DNA from: Desulfobacteraceae bacterium
Lineage (GTDB): Bacteria > Desulfobacterota > Desulfobacteria > Desulfobacterales > ETH-SRB1
Direction of reading: 5' to 3'
Assembly: GCA_030593145.1 (NCBI GenBank)
Contig: JAUVHU010000025.1
Location: forward strand, 1-32,366
Length of the DNA: 32,366 bases
In this document: positions 1 through 7,908 of the stretch, piece after piece
Layout: each line of letters begins with the position of its first letter
Numbering within the stretch: the first letter of the stretch is position 1
Notes under the pieces: model-generated
The model's database searches: none
The model's input: only the letters and a program-made list of their open reading frames with translations
Told to the model about the DNA's origin: nothing
Position numbers and translations under genes: made by a program

Positions 1-138
1 CTTATACATCTTGCTTGTCCTTTTGCTTGTTTTCTGTGTTCCGTCAAGGCTTACATAACTCGTTATGCGCGCCTTAACGCGCCTTGAAAACAAACAAAAT
101 TACGGCGCAATCTGTACAACTTATTTATACTTGCCTCC

Positions 139-330
139 TAAAAAAAACAGCATACAAAAATATAAGAAAACCATCTTTGTAAATTGAAATTAATACATCA
201 TACCAAAGATGTCTTATGATCGGCTGTTTTTTCTTAAGGCTCACTAATGCGTTCAAACAGTCAGCCCTTTTCAAATTTAATTGCCTGTCTGCTCCGTAGT
301 GAAAAATAAGTTTATAAATTTTTATTTTCA
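139..330. repeat. Family H: diverged partial copy of the 288-bp MITE-like element
   Basis: This stretch closely matches 26815-26998 along almost its whole length. Both copies contain AACAGCATACAAAAA near one end, a shared GGCTGTTTTTTCTTAAGG block in the middle and CAAATTTAATTGCCTGTC near the other end. The right terminal repeat of the other copy is present here only in degenerate form (near 309-327), and its left arm cannot be recognised upstream of 139. A 68-codon reading frame on the minus strand covers this region, but it is simply the repeat read through, so no gene is called. The rest of 1-431 holds a small repeat-like block (GCGCGCCTTAACGCGCC near 68) and the hairpin at 381-422. Confidence 0.75.
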
Positions 331-380
331 CATAGTTTTACCATAAAGTCCACGAACCATCTGCAGTTGTAAAAAAAATT

Positions 381-422
381 ACCACAGAGATCGCAGAGCA
401 CACAGAGTAAATTCTCTGTGGT
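381..422. repeat. Family B hairpin (ACCACAGAGA / TCTCTGTGGT)
   Basis: Perfect 10-bp arms ACCACAGAGA (381-390) and TCTCTGTGGT (413-422) enclose a 22-nt loop that repeats the word CACAGAG. It lies just past the nikL stop codon. It has no T-run typical of an intrinsic terminator directly after the stem in the nikL direction, so a terminator role is uncertain. The same family occurs at 5363-5398, 20333-20410 and as single arms elsewhere. Confidence 0.7.
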
Positions 423-431
423 TAATAAAAC

Positions 432-1085
432 CTATAATTTCTTTCGTCGGTTTGCAAAATACAGGGCAATGCCGGCCAAGCCGAATATATACCCTATGCC
501 GCCGAATATTTCCGTTATGCCGGGGCTGCGATCCTGCAAATCCGCCAGCATATTGATAACCGGCGCAAGCTTTTTGTCCAGACTTGCTTCAATTAAATCT
601 TTGATTTCCTGCTTTGTAAGGCCTGAAGAAGTGGAGACAAGCAGCTCTCCGGCTGTATTGACATCTGTTAAACCTGATATGGTTTCGGGCCTGGTTTTTA
701 CATCAGATGAAGGAGCGCTGCTTTTTAATGCAGGCACAATTTCTTCTACTGGTATTATCCATTCGGCAGCATGCCCCATAGCTGCGTGCAGAACAACTTT
801 AAGCCCGCTCTTTTTGGGTATTTTAAAGGAAAACTCACCATTTTTATCGGTTTTTCCTTCGATAAGCTTGTTTCCTTCTGTATCGAAAACAGTCACAGGG
901 GCGCCTTTGGCTTTTTTCCCCCCGCTGAACTTGCTCTGAGTATGCACTGTATCCCCTTCAACCCACGCAAATATAGTAACTTTGTGCGCTAGAGCAGGCG
1001 TAACGGAAAATGTTGTTAGTAGAATAAACAGGAACAGATACAAAAATGGGATTGTTTTGTGTTTATGGTTTTTTTTAAACATCAT
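432..1085 (-). CDS. nikL: NikL/CbiL-type accessory protein of an ECF nickel (cobalt) transporter
   Basis: 217 residues. An N-terminal signal peptide (hydrophobic residues about 13-32, ending ALA) is followed by HKVTIFAWVEGD, so the mature protein would begin with histidine. A carboxypeptidase-regulatory-like beta-sandwich follows (about 34-118: KAKGAPVTVFDTEG..., GKTDKNGEFSF). After a linker there is one C-terminal transmembrane helix (about 190-212) and a short basic tail. This layout matches the NikL/CbiL proteins that accompany NikM in nickel importers of Desulfobacterota; their exact role is not well defined. It lies 26 bp downstream of nikM and is surely co-transcribed. The start is ATGATG; GAGG sits 4 and 7 nt upstream, so the second ATG (1082) may be the real one. 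Cobalt rather than nickel specificity cannot be excluded from sequence. Confidence 0.8.
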   Translation of the reverse strand: MMFKKNHKHKTIPFLYLFLFILLTTFSVTPALAHKVTIFAWVEGDTVHTQSKFSGGKKAKGAPVTVFDTEGNKLIEGKTDKNGEFSFKIPKKSGLKVVLHAAMGHAAEWIIPVEEIVPALKSSAPSSDVKTRPETISGLTDVNTAGELLVSTSSGLTKQEIKDLIEASLDKKLAPVINMLADLQDRSPGITEIFGGIGYIFGLAGIALYFANRRKKL

Positions 1086-1111
1086 TTTCCTCGTAATTAT
1101 ACCTGGAGCGA

Positions 1112-1717
1112 TTATGTTTGCTCCAAAATTTCAGGTCTTACTTTTCTGAGAAAAAGGGCGCAGGCGGTCGTAAAAAATCCTTCAATGATCATCACAGGTA
1201 AATGGGCGACAACTATCAGTTTTGCCACGGGCAAAAAAGCCTCTCCAGTCAGATAAAGGGAAAGTCCCACAAGCAGTCCGGATAAAAGAACAGCGGAAAA
1301 GCCTGCTGCAAAAACCGCAAGAATGAAAACGGTCTGTTTTACGCTTTTTTTTACACACCATCCAAAAAGATAATAGCATATTACAGCGGGCAGAGCCATG
1401 TTCAGTGTATTTACACCAAGGGTAGTAATGCCTCCAAACTGGAAAAGGAATGCCTGGAGAGCAAGGGCTACCATTATAACAGGGAAAACCTTCCAGCCGA
1501 GTATGAGGCCCAGCAGGCCGTTTAAGATCAGGTGAGCTGACGCAGGGCCTACAGGAACATGGACAAGAGAGGCTACAAAAAAAGCAGCGGAAAGGATTCC
1601 CATTGACGGGATTTTTTCATGATCAAGCCCTTTAAGGCCAATAGAAACCCCTGCCGCCGCAATAGCCGCGCCGCCTATAAGAATGGCCGGCGATAATACT
1701 CCTTCAGAAATATGCAT
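1112..1717 (-). CDS. nikM: NikM/CbiM-type substrate-binding membrane component of an ECF nickel/cobalt transporter
   Basis: 201 residues and mostly hydrophobic, with about six or seven membrane segments. The N-terminus MHISEGVLSP is the family signature: in this family the amino terminus and His2 bind the metal. The second signature, HVPVGPASAH followed by LILNGLLGLILGW, supplies H53 and H62. Length is typical of a stand-alone NikM/CbiM without the fused NikN domain. The product should bind Ni2+ or Co2+ on the outer face of the inner membrane and pass it inward with help from a transmembrane T component and an ATPase. Neither nikQ/cbiQ nor nikO/cbiO is present in the 1.1 kb downstream within the window. 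No clear ribosome binding site precedes the ATG; repeat words (AAGTGTTAGG) occupy that position, so translation may depend on coupling or a weak site. Confidence 0.88.
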   Translation of the reverse strand: MHISEGVLSPAILIGGAAIAAAGVSIGLKGLDHEKIPSMGILSAAFFVASLVHVPVGPASAHLILNGLLGLILGWKVFPVIMVALALQAFLFQFGGITTLGVNTLNMALPAVICYYLFGWCVKKSVKQTVFILAVFAAGFSAVLLSGLLVGLSLYLTGEAFLPVAKLIVVAHLPVMIIEGFFTTACALFLRKVRPEILEQT

Positions 1718-1750
1718 AGGTGTTAAGTGTTAGGTTAATAAAAGAAGTTA

Positions 1751-1850
1751 TAAGTGCCTAAAGTTAAGGTATGCGCCTTTGGCACAGGCAATTTTATATA
1801 AAAAATGGAGTGTAGCGACTCATTAACTTTAGCGCACTCGTAACTTCTAA
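1751..1850. repeat. Family E palindromic repeat, full-length copy (E1)
   Basis: Arms TAAGTGCCTAAAGTTAA (1751-1767) and TTAACTTTAGCGCACT (1823-1838) are inverted copies. The interior holds a GCGCC-TTT-GGC hairpin and the core GGAGTGTAGCGACTCATT. Related copies are at 4626-4702 (right arm lost) and 22282-22330 (inverted, middle lost). E1 fills most of the nikK-nikM gap, which also carries AAGTGTTAGG (family F) words at 1718-1745. Confidence 0.75.
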
Positions 1851-1862
1851 CTTTTTTTTGTT

Positions 1863-2633
1863 TTATTTCATATTATGAAATTCAACCCATATAACCGCTC
1901 CGATTTCAATATCCTTGTCTTCGCCGTTATGTTTTATTTTTTTATCCGAGGTGTTCAGCGCTGCAAAACCCCACCAACCGGCTTTTGGAGCTGCATAAGT
2001 AAAGACGCCGTTTTGATCCGCTTTTATGGTCTGTGTTACCATGTAATCTGTGGGAGCTTTAAGCTTTCCGCTCTGATTGTAATATTCGACTTCAACTTCA
2101 GCGTATGGAACAGCTTTGCCGTCCAGTTTGACAATTCCCTGGAAAACATTTCCGGCATAAAGCCCGAATGGTTTTGAAAGCGGCACTATTTCTGTTTTCA
2201 GGCCGATTTCTTCGTCCCAGCCTTCATCATCACCAAAAGCGGTGACAACAGTCTTTGTGTAATGAACTATGAAACAGTCTTCCGCAGGTTCCCAGTAAGG
2301 TTTGGGTTCCATGTAAAACATGTAAATGCCGGGTCTTTTTATCCTGTAGTCGGCCTTCCATGCAGCGTGATCCATGATCTTGGTTTTTGTGAGATTGCCA
2401 AGGAGGTTGTTTTTTTTGCCGTTGGCTATAACTCCGAAAGTTTCCGGTTTTACAAGCTCCATACCGATCCCTTCAAAAGGATGGGAAAAGGATAGTGTTA
2501 CATTTACGGTTTTGTTGTCTTCCTGCATTACCATGGAATCCGAGGGAATAACCATTCCAAAATGGGCTGATGCCGGGCCTGCCAAAATGCAGGACAATGT
2601 AAATAACAGCGCTAACATAATTCCTTTTTTCAT
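1863..2633 (-). CDS. nikK: NikK-type periplasmic DUF4198 protein of the nickel transport cluster
   Basis: 256 residues from the chosen start. The frame opens at an ATG four codons earlier, but a strong GGAGG lies inside those codons at 7-nt spacing from ATG 2633, so translation should start there ([10 protein letters not shown]). A signal peptide ends GPASA, and the mature protein would begin HFGMVIPSD. The remainder is the beta-sandwich fold of DUF4198 proteins, with His-rich positions (for example MDHAAW) and a C-terminal half resembling a carboxypeptidase-regulatory domain (about 160-250). In Desulfobacterota such proteins sit with NikM and NikL and are thought to help present nickel in the periplasm. 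First gene of the cluster, preceded by a promoter and a terminator-like leader hairpin. The nickel assignment is by context and is not proved. Confidence 0.8.
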   Translation of the reverse strand: MKKGIMLALLFTLSCILAGPASAHFGMVIPSDSMVMQEDNKTVNVTLSFSHPFEGIGMELVKPETFGVIANGKKNNLLGNLTKTKIMDHAAWKADYRIKRPGIYMFYMEPKPYWEPAEDCFIVHYTKTVVTAFGDDEGWDEEIGLKTEIVPLSKPFGLYAGNVFQGIVKLDGKAVPYAEVEVEYYNQSGKLKAPTDYMVTQTIKADQNGVFTYAAPKAGWWGFAALNTSDKKIKHNGEDKDIEIGAVIWVEFHNMK

Positions 2634-2651
2634 AATTTCCTCCATTATTGC

Positions 2652-2707
2652 AAAAAAAAACCACGAGCTAAAGACAGTATCTTCTTGATACTAACTTACC
2701 TTCGTGG
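2652..2707 (-). terminator. Terminator-like hairpin in the nikK leader (candidate attenuator)
   Basis: Read on the minus strand, CCACGA (2707-2702) pairs with TCGTGG (2666-2661), an inner AGTATC-AAGAA-GATACT stem (2692-2676) is perfect, and the TAAG/CTTTA flanks add partial pairing. Nine T residues (2660-2652) follow at once, which is the form of an intrinsic terminator. It lies between the predicted promoter (2774-2802) and the nikK start codon (2633), so readthrough would be needed to express nikKML. It is not the end of any visible minus-strand gene. The outer stem uses CCACGAAGG words like repeat family A, so it could have evolved from a repeat. Confidence 0.65.
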
Positions 2708-2773
2708 CTTAACTTGCTGAATTTTTCTAGTTTTTTAAATACGCAACAGGCTTCAGCCTGTAATTATTGTAAA

Positions 2774-2802
2774 CATATAAATCAGGCAATAAAGTAAGTC
2801 AA
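2774..2802 (-). promoter_or_regulatory. Predicted sigma-70 promoter for nikK-nikM-nikL
   Basis: On the minus strand, TTGACT (2802-2797), a 17-nt spacer and TATATG (2779-2774) give a good -35/-10 pair. The expected start of transcription near 2767 leaves a leader of about 135 nt. That leader holds a small hairpin ACAGGC-TGAA-GCCTGT (2761-2746) and then the terminator-like hairpin. Confidence 0.55.
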
Positions 2803-2830
2803 TATTAAATTGAGCTTCAGGCAAAGCTTC

Positions 2831-2859
2831 TTGACTTGGGAATGAAAAATCTTTATGAA
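2831..2859 (+). promoter_or_regulatory. Predicted promoter for argS
   Basis: TTGACT (2831-2836), a 17-nt spacer and TATGAA (2854-2859) stand 100 nt upstream of the argS start and back to back with the nikK promoter. The -10 element is weak (4 of 6). Between it and argS lies a family A repeat segment (2883-2937, CACGAA words). Confidence 0.4.
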
Positions 2860-2958
2860 TTAAAAGATATTGTCTGAAAAAAAGGTTAACACGAAAGTGC
2901 GAAAAGAAATGTGTGTTGCACTACGAAGAACACGAATAGATTGGAATTTATAGCAATA

Positions 2959-4623
2959 ATGAAGCAGAAGATAAAAGATTTGATACTTAACGCATCGTTA
3001 GATGCGTATAAAAAAGGTGATCTGCCGTCATCTGAATTTCCTGATATCGAGGTTGAAGTTCCAAGGATAGAGTCCCATGGTGATTTTTCAACAAATATCG
3101 CAATGGTTTCGGCGTCGGTCCAGAAGATGTCTCCGAAAAAGATCGCAGAGTTTGTCATTAAACATATAAATGATTCTGACGGGATTGTTGCGAAAGCAGA
3201 AATAGCAGGGCCGGGTTTTATAAATATTTTCGTAAATAACCTGTCCTGGCATACTGTTTTGCGCAGGATTCATGAGGAGGATGCCGGGTACGGCGCTTCA
3301 GATGTCGGACGCGGCAGGAAAATCCAGGTGGAATTTGTAAGTTCCAACCCTACCGGGCCTCTGCATGTAGGGCATGGCCGCGGCGCTGCTGTGGGAGATG
3401 CTGTGGCAAATATCCTTTTGTTTTGCGGATATGATGTTCAAAAGGAATACTATATAAATGATTCCGGCAGGCAGATAAGGACACTTGGGCTTTCCGTTTT
3501 TCTTCGGTACAGGGAAAGCTTTGGAGAGGATATACAGTTTTCTGATGACTGTTATCAGGGGGATTATATCCGTGATCTATCCATACAGATTAAGGAGCAT
3601 AAAGGAAACGATCTTCTCGGTCAGGATGAAGAGGAGGCGATACTCTATTGCGCGCGTTTTGCGGCGGAAAAGATTATTGCAGGCATTCGGGAGGATCTTA
3701 AATTCTTTGGCGTGGAGTTTGACAACTGGTTCAGCGAGCAGAGTCTTTATGATTCCGGGAAGGTTGACAAGGTTTTAAATGGTTTTCGCAGCCAGGATAT
3801 TATATATGAAAAGGACGGGGCGCACTGGTTTAAGACAACCGACTTTGGAGATGAAAAGGATCGCGTGGTTGTCCGCAACAACGGACAGACAACATATTTT
3901 GCTTCAGATATAGCATATCACAAAGACAAGTTTGAGCGCGGGTTTGAGCGTGTAATAGATATATGGGGGGCTGATCACCACGGATATATTCCTCGCATAA
4001 AAGCCTCAATAGAGGCGGCTGGATACAGCAAAGACAGGTTTAGCGTAATTCTGATTCAGCTTGTCAATCTTTTGCGCGGAGGAGAGCCCGTAGCCATGTC
4101 AACAAGGTCAGGTCAATTTGTTACTTTAAAAGATGTAATAGATGAGGTTGGAGCTGATGCGGCAAGGTTTATTTTTTTGACACGTCATCATGAAAGTCCC
4201 CTTGATTTTGATCTTGAGACAGCGAAAAAAAAGACAAACGACAATCCGGTTTTTTATGTTCAATATGTTCATGCCAGGATATCGAGCATAGTTAGAAAGG
4301 GGCGTGAAGCAGGAATAGAAAAAATAGAGTGGGATGACAGGGCAATGGACATGCTTAAGGAGCCTGAAGAGATCAATCTGATTAAAACCATGACCGCTTA
4401 TCCTGAAACAGTAAAATGCAGCGCAGAGTCTATGGAACCCCATCGCGTAACATTTTATTTGATGAACCTTGCGTCATCTTTTCATGCCTATTATAATAAA
4501 CACAGGGTCTTGACGGATGATCCGGTATTAACGGCCGGCCGTCTTTATCTAATCATTGCCGTTAAAAAGATCATACGAAACGGGCTTGCGCTTTTGGGTG
4601 TGTCTGCGCCTGAAAAGATGTAG
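2959..4623 (+). CDS. argS: Arginine--tRNA ligase
   Basis: 554 residues from the chosen start. Class I aminoacyl-tRNA synthetase that charges tRNA-Arg in the cytoplasm. Seen: the N-terminal Add-1-type domain (about 1-110, [12 protein letters not shown]), the HIGH-type signature H136-V-G-H139 within [13 protein letters not shown], the arginine-site sequence [14 protein letters not shown], a KMSKS-equivalent MSTRSG (380-385) typical of the lax ArgS form, and a C-terminal DALR anticodon-binding domain. The open frame extends 16 codons further upstream ([10 protein letters not shown]...), but that extension is translated family A repeat, so ATG 2959 ([10 protein letters not shown]) is preferred. 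The ribosome binding site is weak. Followed by a family E repeat and the SPOR protein gene, probably in the same transcription unit. Confidence 0.95.
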   Translation: MKQKIKDLILNASLDAYKKGDLPSSEFPDIEVEVPRIESHGDFSTNIAMVSASVQKMSPKKIAEFVIKHINDSDGIVAKAEIAGPGFINIFVNNLSWHTVLRRIHEEDAGYGASDVGRGRKIQVEFVSSNPTGPLHVGHGRGAAVGDAVANILLFCGYDVQKEYYINDSGRQIRTLGLSVFLRYRESFGEDIQFSDDCYQGDYIRDLSIQIKEHKGNDLLGQDEEEAILYCARFAAEKIIAGIREDLKFFGVEFDNWFSEQSLYDSGKVDKVLNGFRSQDIIYEKDGAHWFKTTDFGDEKDRVVVRNNGQTTYFASDIAYHKDKFERGFERVIDIWGADHHGYIPRIKASIEAAGYSKDRFSVILIQLVNLLRGGEPVAMSTRSGQFVTLKDVIDEVGADAARFIFLTRHHESPLDFDLETAKKKTNDNPVFYVQYVHARISSIVRKGREAGIEKIEWDDRAMDMLKEPEEINLIKTMTAYPETVKCSAESMEPHRVTFYLMNLASSFHAYYNKHRVLTDDPVLTAGRLYLIIAVKKIIRNGLALLGVSAPEKM

Positions 4624-4625
4624 GC

Positions 4626-4702
4626 TTATAAGTGCCTAAAGTTAAGGAATGCGCCTTTGGCGCAGCCAATTTCATATAAAAAGATGGAACGCAGCGACTC
4701 AA
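4626..4702. repeat. Family E repeat, copy E2 lacking its right arm
   Basis: Starts 3 bp after the argS stop. TTATAAGTGCCTAAAGTTAA, then the perfect GCGCC-TTT-GGCGC hairpin (4651-4663), then GGAACGCAGCGACTC match copy E1 in order. The TTAACTTTAG right arm of E1 is missing, and the sequence passes straight into the SPOR gene leader. Confidence 0.7.
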
Positions 4703-4730
4703 ACTTTTTTTGGAAATTAGGGGAAATAAA

Positions 4731-5360
4731 GTGAAGAAAAAGAAAAAAAAACTTTTGGGGTTGATGGATAACGGCACAGCTGTATGGATCGGTATAATAT
4801 CCTTTGTTTCTATATGGATGTTTGTTCTGGGGATCTTTGTGGGAAGGGGGACAACTCCTGTAAAATTTGATATAGAAAAGCTTCAAAAAGAGCTGGTTGC
4901 ATTAAAAGAGGCTGTTTTAAAGAAGGAAAAAAAGCGGTTAAAGGTTGATCCGGATACGGGAACAGGCAGGATTGATCTGAGTTTTTACGAGGCGCTGAAA
5001 GATACAAAGAAGAATGTCAGGTCATCCGATACGCCTCCCCCAAAAAAGAAACAGCCTGAAAAAAAAGTTGATGTACGGCCGTCGCCGCGGCAGATAAAGA
5101 CAGCTTCAACCGGTCAGGCCAAAACCGGAGACGGTTTTACAATCCAGGTGGCTTCATTAAAAGATCTGAAAGCCGCGGGTAAGATGGTTAATCAGCTTAA
5201 GGCAAAAGGATATCCTGCATATACAACCACGGCTAAAATCCCTGAAAAGGGGATATGGTACAGGGTGAGAATAGGCAAATTCAAAGACAGGTTCGAAGCC
5301 AGGGATATGTTAAGCAGGTTAAAAAAGAATAAGTTTAAGCCTATAGTTGTTCGAAAATGA
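4731..5360 (+). CDS. Inner-membrane SPOR-domain protein
   Basis: 209 residues starting at GTG 4731, chosen because AGGGGA stands 6 nt upstream; an in-frame TTG 21 nt earlier would place that site inside the gene. A lysine-rich cytoplasmic start (KKKKKK) is followed by a single membrane helix (about 16-40, WIGIISFVSIWMFVLGIFVG). A charged, coiled-coil-like stretch and a low-complexity lysine/proline linker follow (about 95-135). The C-terminal SPOR domain (about 137-209) begins GDGFTIQVASL and ends FKPIVVRK. SPOR domains bind denuded peptidoglycan glycan strands at division septa, so a cell-envelope or division role is likely, as in FtsN-like proteins; the specific function is unknown. It sits between argS and gatC, separated by repeats. 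Confidence 0.85.
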   Translation: MKKKKKKLLGLMDNGTAVWIGIISFVSIWMFVLGIFVGRGTTPVKFDIEKLQKELVALKEAVLKKEKKRLKVDPDTGTGRIDLSFYEALKDTKKNVRSSDTPPPKKKQPEKKVDVRPSPRQIKTASTGQAKTGDGFTIQVASLKDLKAAGKMVNQLKAKGYPAYTTTAKIPEKGIWYRVRIGKFKDRFEARDMLSRLKKNKFKPIVVRK

Positions 5361-5362
5361 TT

Positions 5363-5398
5363 TACCACAGAGCTCGCAGATGTGTTCTCTGCGGTAAA
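5363..5398. repeat. Family B hairpin in the gatC leader
   Basis: TTACCACAGAG on the left and CTCTGCGGTAA on the right pair with one mismatch. The right arm ends 20 nt before the gatC start codon, and the ribosome binding site AAGGAT follows it. It is immediately downstream of the SPOR gene stop. Confidence 0.65.
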
Positions 5399-5418
5399 TT
5401 TATTAAGGATATAACATC

Positions 5419-5709
5419 ATGAAAATTACCAAAGACGAGGTTGTGCATGTGGCAAAGCTTGCGCGGCTTGATCTGGATGAAAAATCCATAGACAGGCTCG
5501 CGGGTCAGACAGGAAAGATACTGGAATATGTTGACACGCTTAATAGTGTTGACACAAAGGGAGTGCTCCCGACTTCCCATGCAATTTTTTTAAACAATGC
5601 TTTCCGGGAAGACAATGTGAAAGAATCGCTTGACAGGGACAAAGCTCTCGCAAATGCTCCTGAAAAAGAGAACGGAAATTTTATAGTTCCAAAGGTGATA
5701 AACTCGTAA
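5419..5709 (+). CDS. gatC: Aspartyl/glutamyl-tRNA amidotransferase subunit C
   Basis: 96 residues, the usual length. GatC wraps between GatA and GatB and stabilises the complex that converts Glu-tRNA-Gln and/or Asp-tRNA-Asn to the amide forms. Seen: the N-terminal helical signature VVHVAKLARLDLDE, the middle segment ILEYVDTLNSVDTKGVLPTS, and a C-terminal REDNVKESLDR followed by APEKENGNFIVPKVI, all typical of the family. An AAGGAT site lies about 11 nt upstream. It precedes gatA by 106 bp of repeat sequence. gatB is not adjacent but lies at 15740-17173 on the other strand. Confidence 0.95.
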   Translation: MKITKDEVVHVAKLARLDLDEKSIDRLAGQTGKILEYVDTLNSVDTKGVLPTSHAIFLNNAFREDNVKESLDRDKALANAPEKENGNFIVPKVINS

Positions 5710-5754
5710 AGTGCCAGAGGTTATCAGGGGTCGGGGATCAGGGGATAAGGGTTA

Positions 5755-5812
5755 ATTTTTAATTCAAAATTTAACATTCAACGTTTAAAATTGAAGCGTA
5801 GCGACTTAGGCA
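5755..5812. repeat. AT-rich palindromic repeat ending in the AGCGACTT core
   Basis: ATTCAAAATTTAACATTCAACG is answered by TTTAAAATTGAA as an imperfect inverted repeat, then GCGTAGCGACTTA. The last part is the same core found in families D and E. It lies in the gatC-gatA gap, next to text-like GGTCGGGGATCAGG sequence (5728-5742). Confidence 0.5.
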
Positions 5813-5815
5813 AAT

Positions 5816-7276
5816 ATGAATTTATATGAACTTACAATACATGAGGCTTCCGATCTTTTAAGGAAAGGGAAGATATCTTCAAAGGAGCTTACCAGGTCTG
5901 TTCTTGACCGCATAGATTCTGTTGAGAAAGAGGTGGGCGCATATATTACAGTTGCCGCGGAATCGGCAATGGAGCAGGCCGATGATGCTGACAGCGAAAT
6001 ATCAAAGGGGAATATTACTCCACTTACAGGGATTCCTCTTGGTATAAAGGATCTTATCTGCACAAAGGGGCTTCGTACAACCTGCGCATCAAGGGTTTTA
6101 GATAATTTTGTGCCGCCTTACGATGCTTTTGTTATAAAAAAACTGAAAAAAGCCGGGGCTGTGATTGTCGGAAAGACCAACATGGACGAATTTGCCATGG
6201 GTTCATCCACGGAAAACTCGGGCATGAAGGTTACGCATAATCCCTGGGATTTAAGTTGCATTCCCGGCGGCTCCAGCGGGGGATCAGCAGCGGCGGTTGC
6301 CGCAGACATGTGTTTGGGCTCTCTTGGTTCGGATACAGGCGGGTCCATACGCCAGCCTGCTTCCCACTGCGGCGTTGTTGGGATGAAGCCCACGTATGGA
6401 AGGGTTTCCAGGTTCGGCCTTGTGGCTTTTGCTTCATCTCTTGACCAGATAGGGCCGGTAACAAAGGATGTTATGGATTGCGGTATATTGATGAACGCTG
6501 TTTCAGGTTATGATCCTGAAGATTCCACATCAGTGCCTGAAGATGTTCCTGATTATACTTCGTTTTGCAGGGAGGGTTTAAGCGGTGTTACTGTGGGCAT
6601 ACCTGTGGAATATCATAAAGCCGAAGGGTTAGATAAGGATGTTTTCGCTGCCGTGAAAAATGGGATAAGTGTGCTTGAAGATCTCGGAGCTGTTTGTGTT
6701 GAAGTGTCGCTTCCCCGCACAAAATATGCTGTTGCGACCTATTATGTGATTGCTCCTTCCGAGGCCAGTTCCAATCTTGCGAGGTATGACGGCGTAAAAT
6801 ACGGTTTCAGGGACAAAGAAAAAAAAGAACTCATAGATATGTACCAGAGTACAAGGTCAAAAGGGTTTGGCCCGGAAGTGCAAAGGCGCATCATTCTGGG
6901 TACATACTCACTTTCAGCCGGCTATTATGACGCATATTACAAGAAGGCGACCCAGGTGCGCACATTGATCATGGAAGATTTCAAGAATGCGTTTAAAACC
7001 TGCGACGTGATTCTTTCGCCGGTTGCTCCAACCCCTGCCTTTAAGACAGGTGAAAAAACCCAGGACCCTCTTACCATGTATCTGTCGGATATTTTTACAA
7101 TCCCGGCAAATCTGGCAGGCATCACGGGCATGTCGGTTCCCTGCGGATTTTCAGCGGCCGGCCTTCCAATAGGGATGCAGTTAATGGGAAGCCATTTTAA
7201 CGAGGGAATTCTTTTGAAAACAGCTTATAATTTTGAACAGGCCACAGATTTTCATAAGCGAAAAGCCGAAATATAA
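5816..7276 (+). CDS. gatA: Aspartyl/glutamyl-tRNA amidotransferase subunit A
   Basis: 486 residues, full length. Amidase-signature glutaminase that releases ammonia for GatB. The catalytic triad is visible: K78 ([10 protein letters not shown]), the cis-serine S153 ([11 protein letters not shown]) and the nucleophile S177 ([13 protein letters not shown]). [23 protein letters not shown] and the C-terminal [19 protein letters not shown] are typical GatA segments. It is separated from gatC by 106 bp of palindromic repeats, and no strong ribosome binding site is visible before the ATG (TTAGGCAAAT only). A long run of repeat sequence follows the stop. Confidence 0.96.
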   Translation: MNLYELTIHEASDLLRKGKISSKELTRSVLDRIDSVEKEVGAYITVAAESAMEQADDADSEISKGNITPLTGIPLGIKDLICTKGLRTTCASRVLDNFVPPYDAFVIKKLKKAGAVIVGKTNMDEFAMGSSTENSGMKVTHNPWDLSCIPGGSSGGSAAAVAADMCLGSLGSDTGGSIRQPASHCGVVGMKPTYGRVSRFGLVAFASSLDQIGPVTKDVMDCGILMNAVSGYDPEDSTSVPEDVPDYTSFCREGLSGVTVGIPVEYHKAEGLDKDVFAAVKNGISVLEDLGAVCVEVSLPRTKYAVATYYVIAPSEASSNLARYDGVKYGFRDKEKKELIDMYQSTRSKGFGPEVQRRIILGTYSLSAGYYDAYYKKATQVRTLIMEDFKNAFKTCDVILSPVAPTPAFKTGEKTQDPLTMYLSDIFTIPANLAGITGMSVPCGFSAAGLPIGMQLMGSHFNEGILLKTAYNFEQATDFHKRKAEI

Positions 7277-7287
7277 AAGCATATTGC

Positions 7288-7437
7288 ACCACGAAGCTCA
7301 CGAAGAACACGAAGGGATAAAAGATAAAAAGATTAACACGAAAGCACGAAGGTACGAAAGCACGAAAAGAAATTTGTATTTACCACGAAGGGCAAAGGAT
7401 TTTTCTTTATCTTCGTGTCCTTCGTGCCCTTCGTGGT
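7288..7437. repeat. Family A repeat cluster (CACGAA words) with a perfect 13-bp hairpin
   Basis: The stretch is built of CACGAAG/CACGAAAG words. ACCACGAAGGGCA (7382-7394) and TGCCCTTCGTGGT (7425-7437) are perfect inverted copies, and AAGGA/TCCTT just inside them extends the stem. It is followed by a family B right arm CTCTGTGGTAAA (7452-7463), 25 nt before the start of the small protein gene. Confidence 0.75.
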
Positions 7438-7488
7438 AACATATTATTGTTCTCTGTGGTAAAACCCATAACAAAAGGAATTTAGGCT

Positions 7489-7668
7489 ATGACTGTTCAG
7501 CCAAAAGGGGAAAATTTGAGGAAAGCGGTAAAGTGGGTTTTAGACAAGCGGAAATATGAGCAGGAGAAAAATGTAAAGAAGCTTATAGAAGCCGCGTGTT
7601 TAAAATTCAACCTGTCGCCAAAGGATGCGGAATTTTTAGCCCACAAATTATTTGCCACGGAAGAGTAA
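7489..7668 (+). CDS. Small charged protein of unknown function, upstream of mutL
   Basis: 59 residues, beginning MTVQPKGENLRKAVKWVLDK and ending LAHKLFATEE. The start ATG has AAAGGAA and TTAGG upstream. The composition is strongly helical and charged: a first amphipathic helix (about 9-40, rich in Lys and Glu) and a second (SPKDAEFLAHKLF, about 45-57). There is no signal peptide, membrane segment or cysteine pair. The codon pattern looks coding and differs from the repeat sequence on both sides. Its small size means it may be missed by gene finders. I do not recognise a named family. It probably shares a transcript with gatA or mutL, and its role is unknown. Confidence 0.65.
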   Translation: MTVQPKGENLRKAVKWVLDKRKYEQEKNVKKLIEAACLKFNLSPKDAEFLAHKLFATEE

Positions 7669-7678
7669 AAAAGAAAAG

Positions 7679-7892
7679 ATTAACACGAAAGCACGAAAGT
7701 ACGAAAACACGAAAAAAAGCATGGTAAAAAGTTTGCTGAACTCGTAAAATGTCATTCCTAGACCAGCATCAAGTCCTGACCACTCGTAGGGAGTGTAACG
7801 CCCTGAAACAACATCACCTTCGTGTTCTTCGTGGTGCAACACACATTTCTTTTCGTGTTTTCGTACTTTCGTACTTTCGTGCTTTCGTGATT
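7679..7892. repeat. Family A long inverted repeat in the mutL leader
   Basis: Left arm 7679-7716 (ATTAACACGAAAGCACGAAA and on) and right arm 7858-7892 (ending GTGCTTTCGTGATTA) are inverted copies over about 35 bp, with small differences in the number of CACGAAAG/TACGAAAG units. The loop of about 140 nt contains a further arm, CACCTTCGTGTTCTTCGTGGTG. The right arm ends 16 nt before the mutL start codon. Confidence 0.75.
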
Positions 7893-7908
7893 ATATTTTA
7901 ATAATATC

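Noticed and set aside
125-331. 68-codon minus-strand frame as a gene
   Set aside because: It reads through the H repeat, differs in frame from the second copy and has no ribosome binding site or recognisable protein features.
418-939. 173-codon plus-strand frame opposite nikL
   Set aside because: It is the antisense shadow of nikL, which has a signal peptide, family signatures and a ribosome binding site.
2676-2692. AGTATC-TTCTT-GATACT as a NikR operator
   Set aside because: Known NikR sites have a much longer spacer between half-sites. Here the palindrome is the inner stem of the terminator-like hairpin, which explains it.
7288-7892. CACGAA repeats as a CRISPR array
   Set aside because: Units are short (7-9 bp), adjacent and variable, without equal-length unique spacers, and no cas genes are present.
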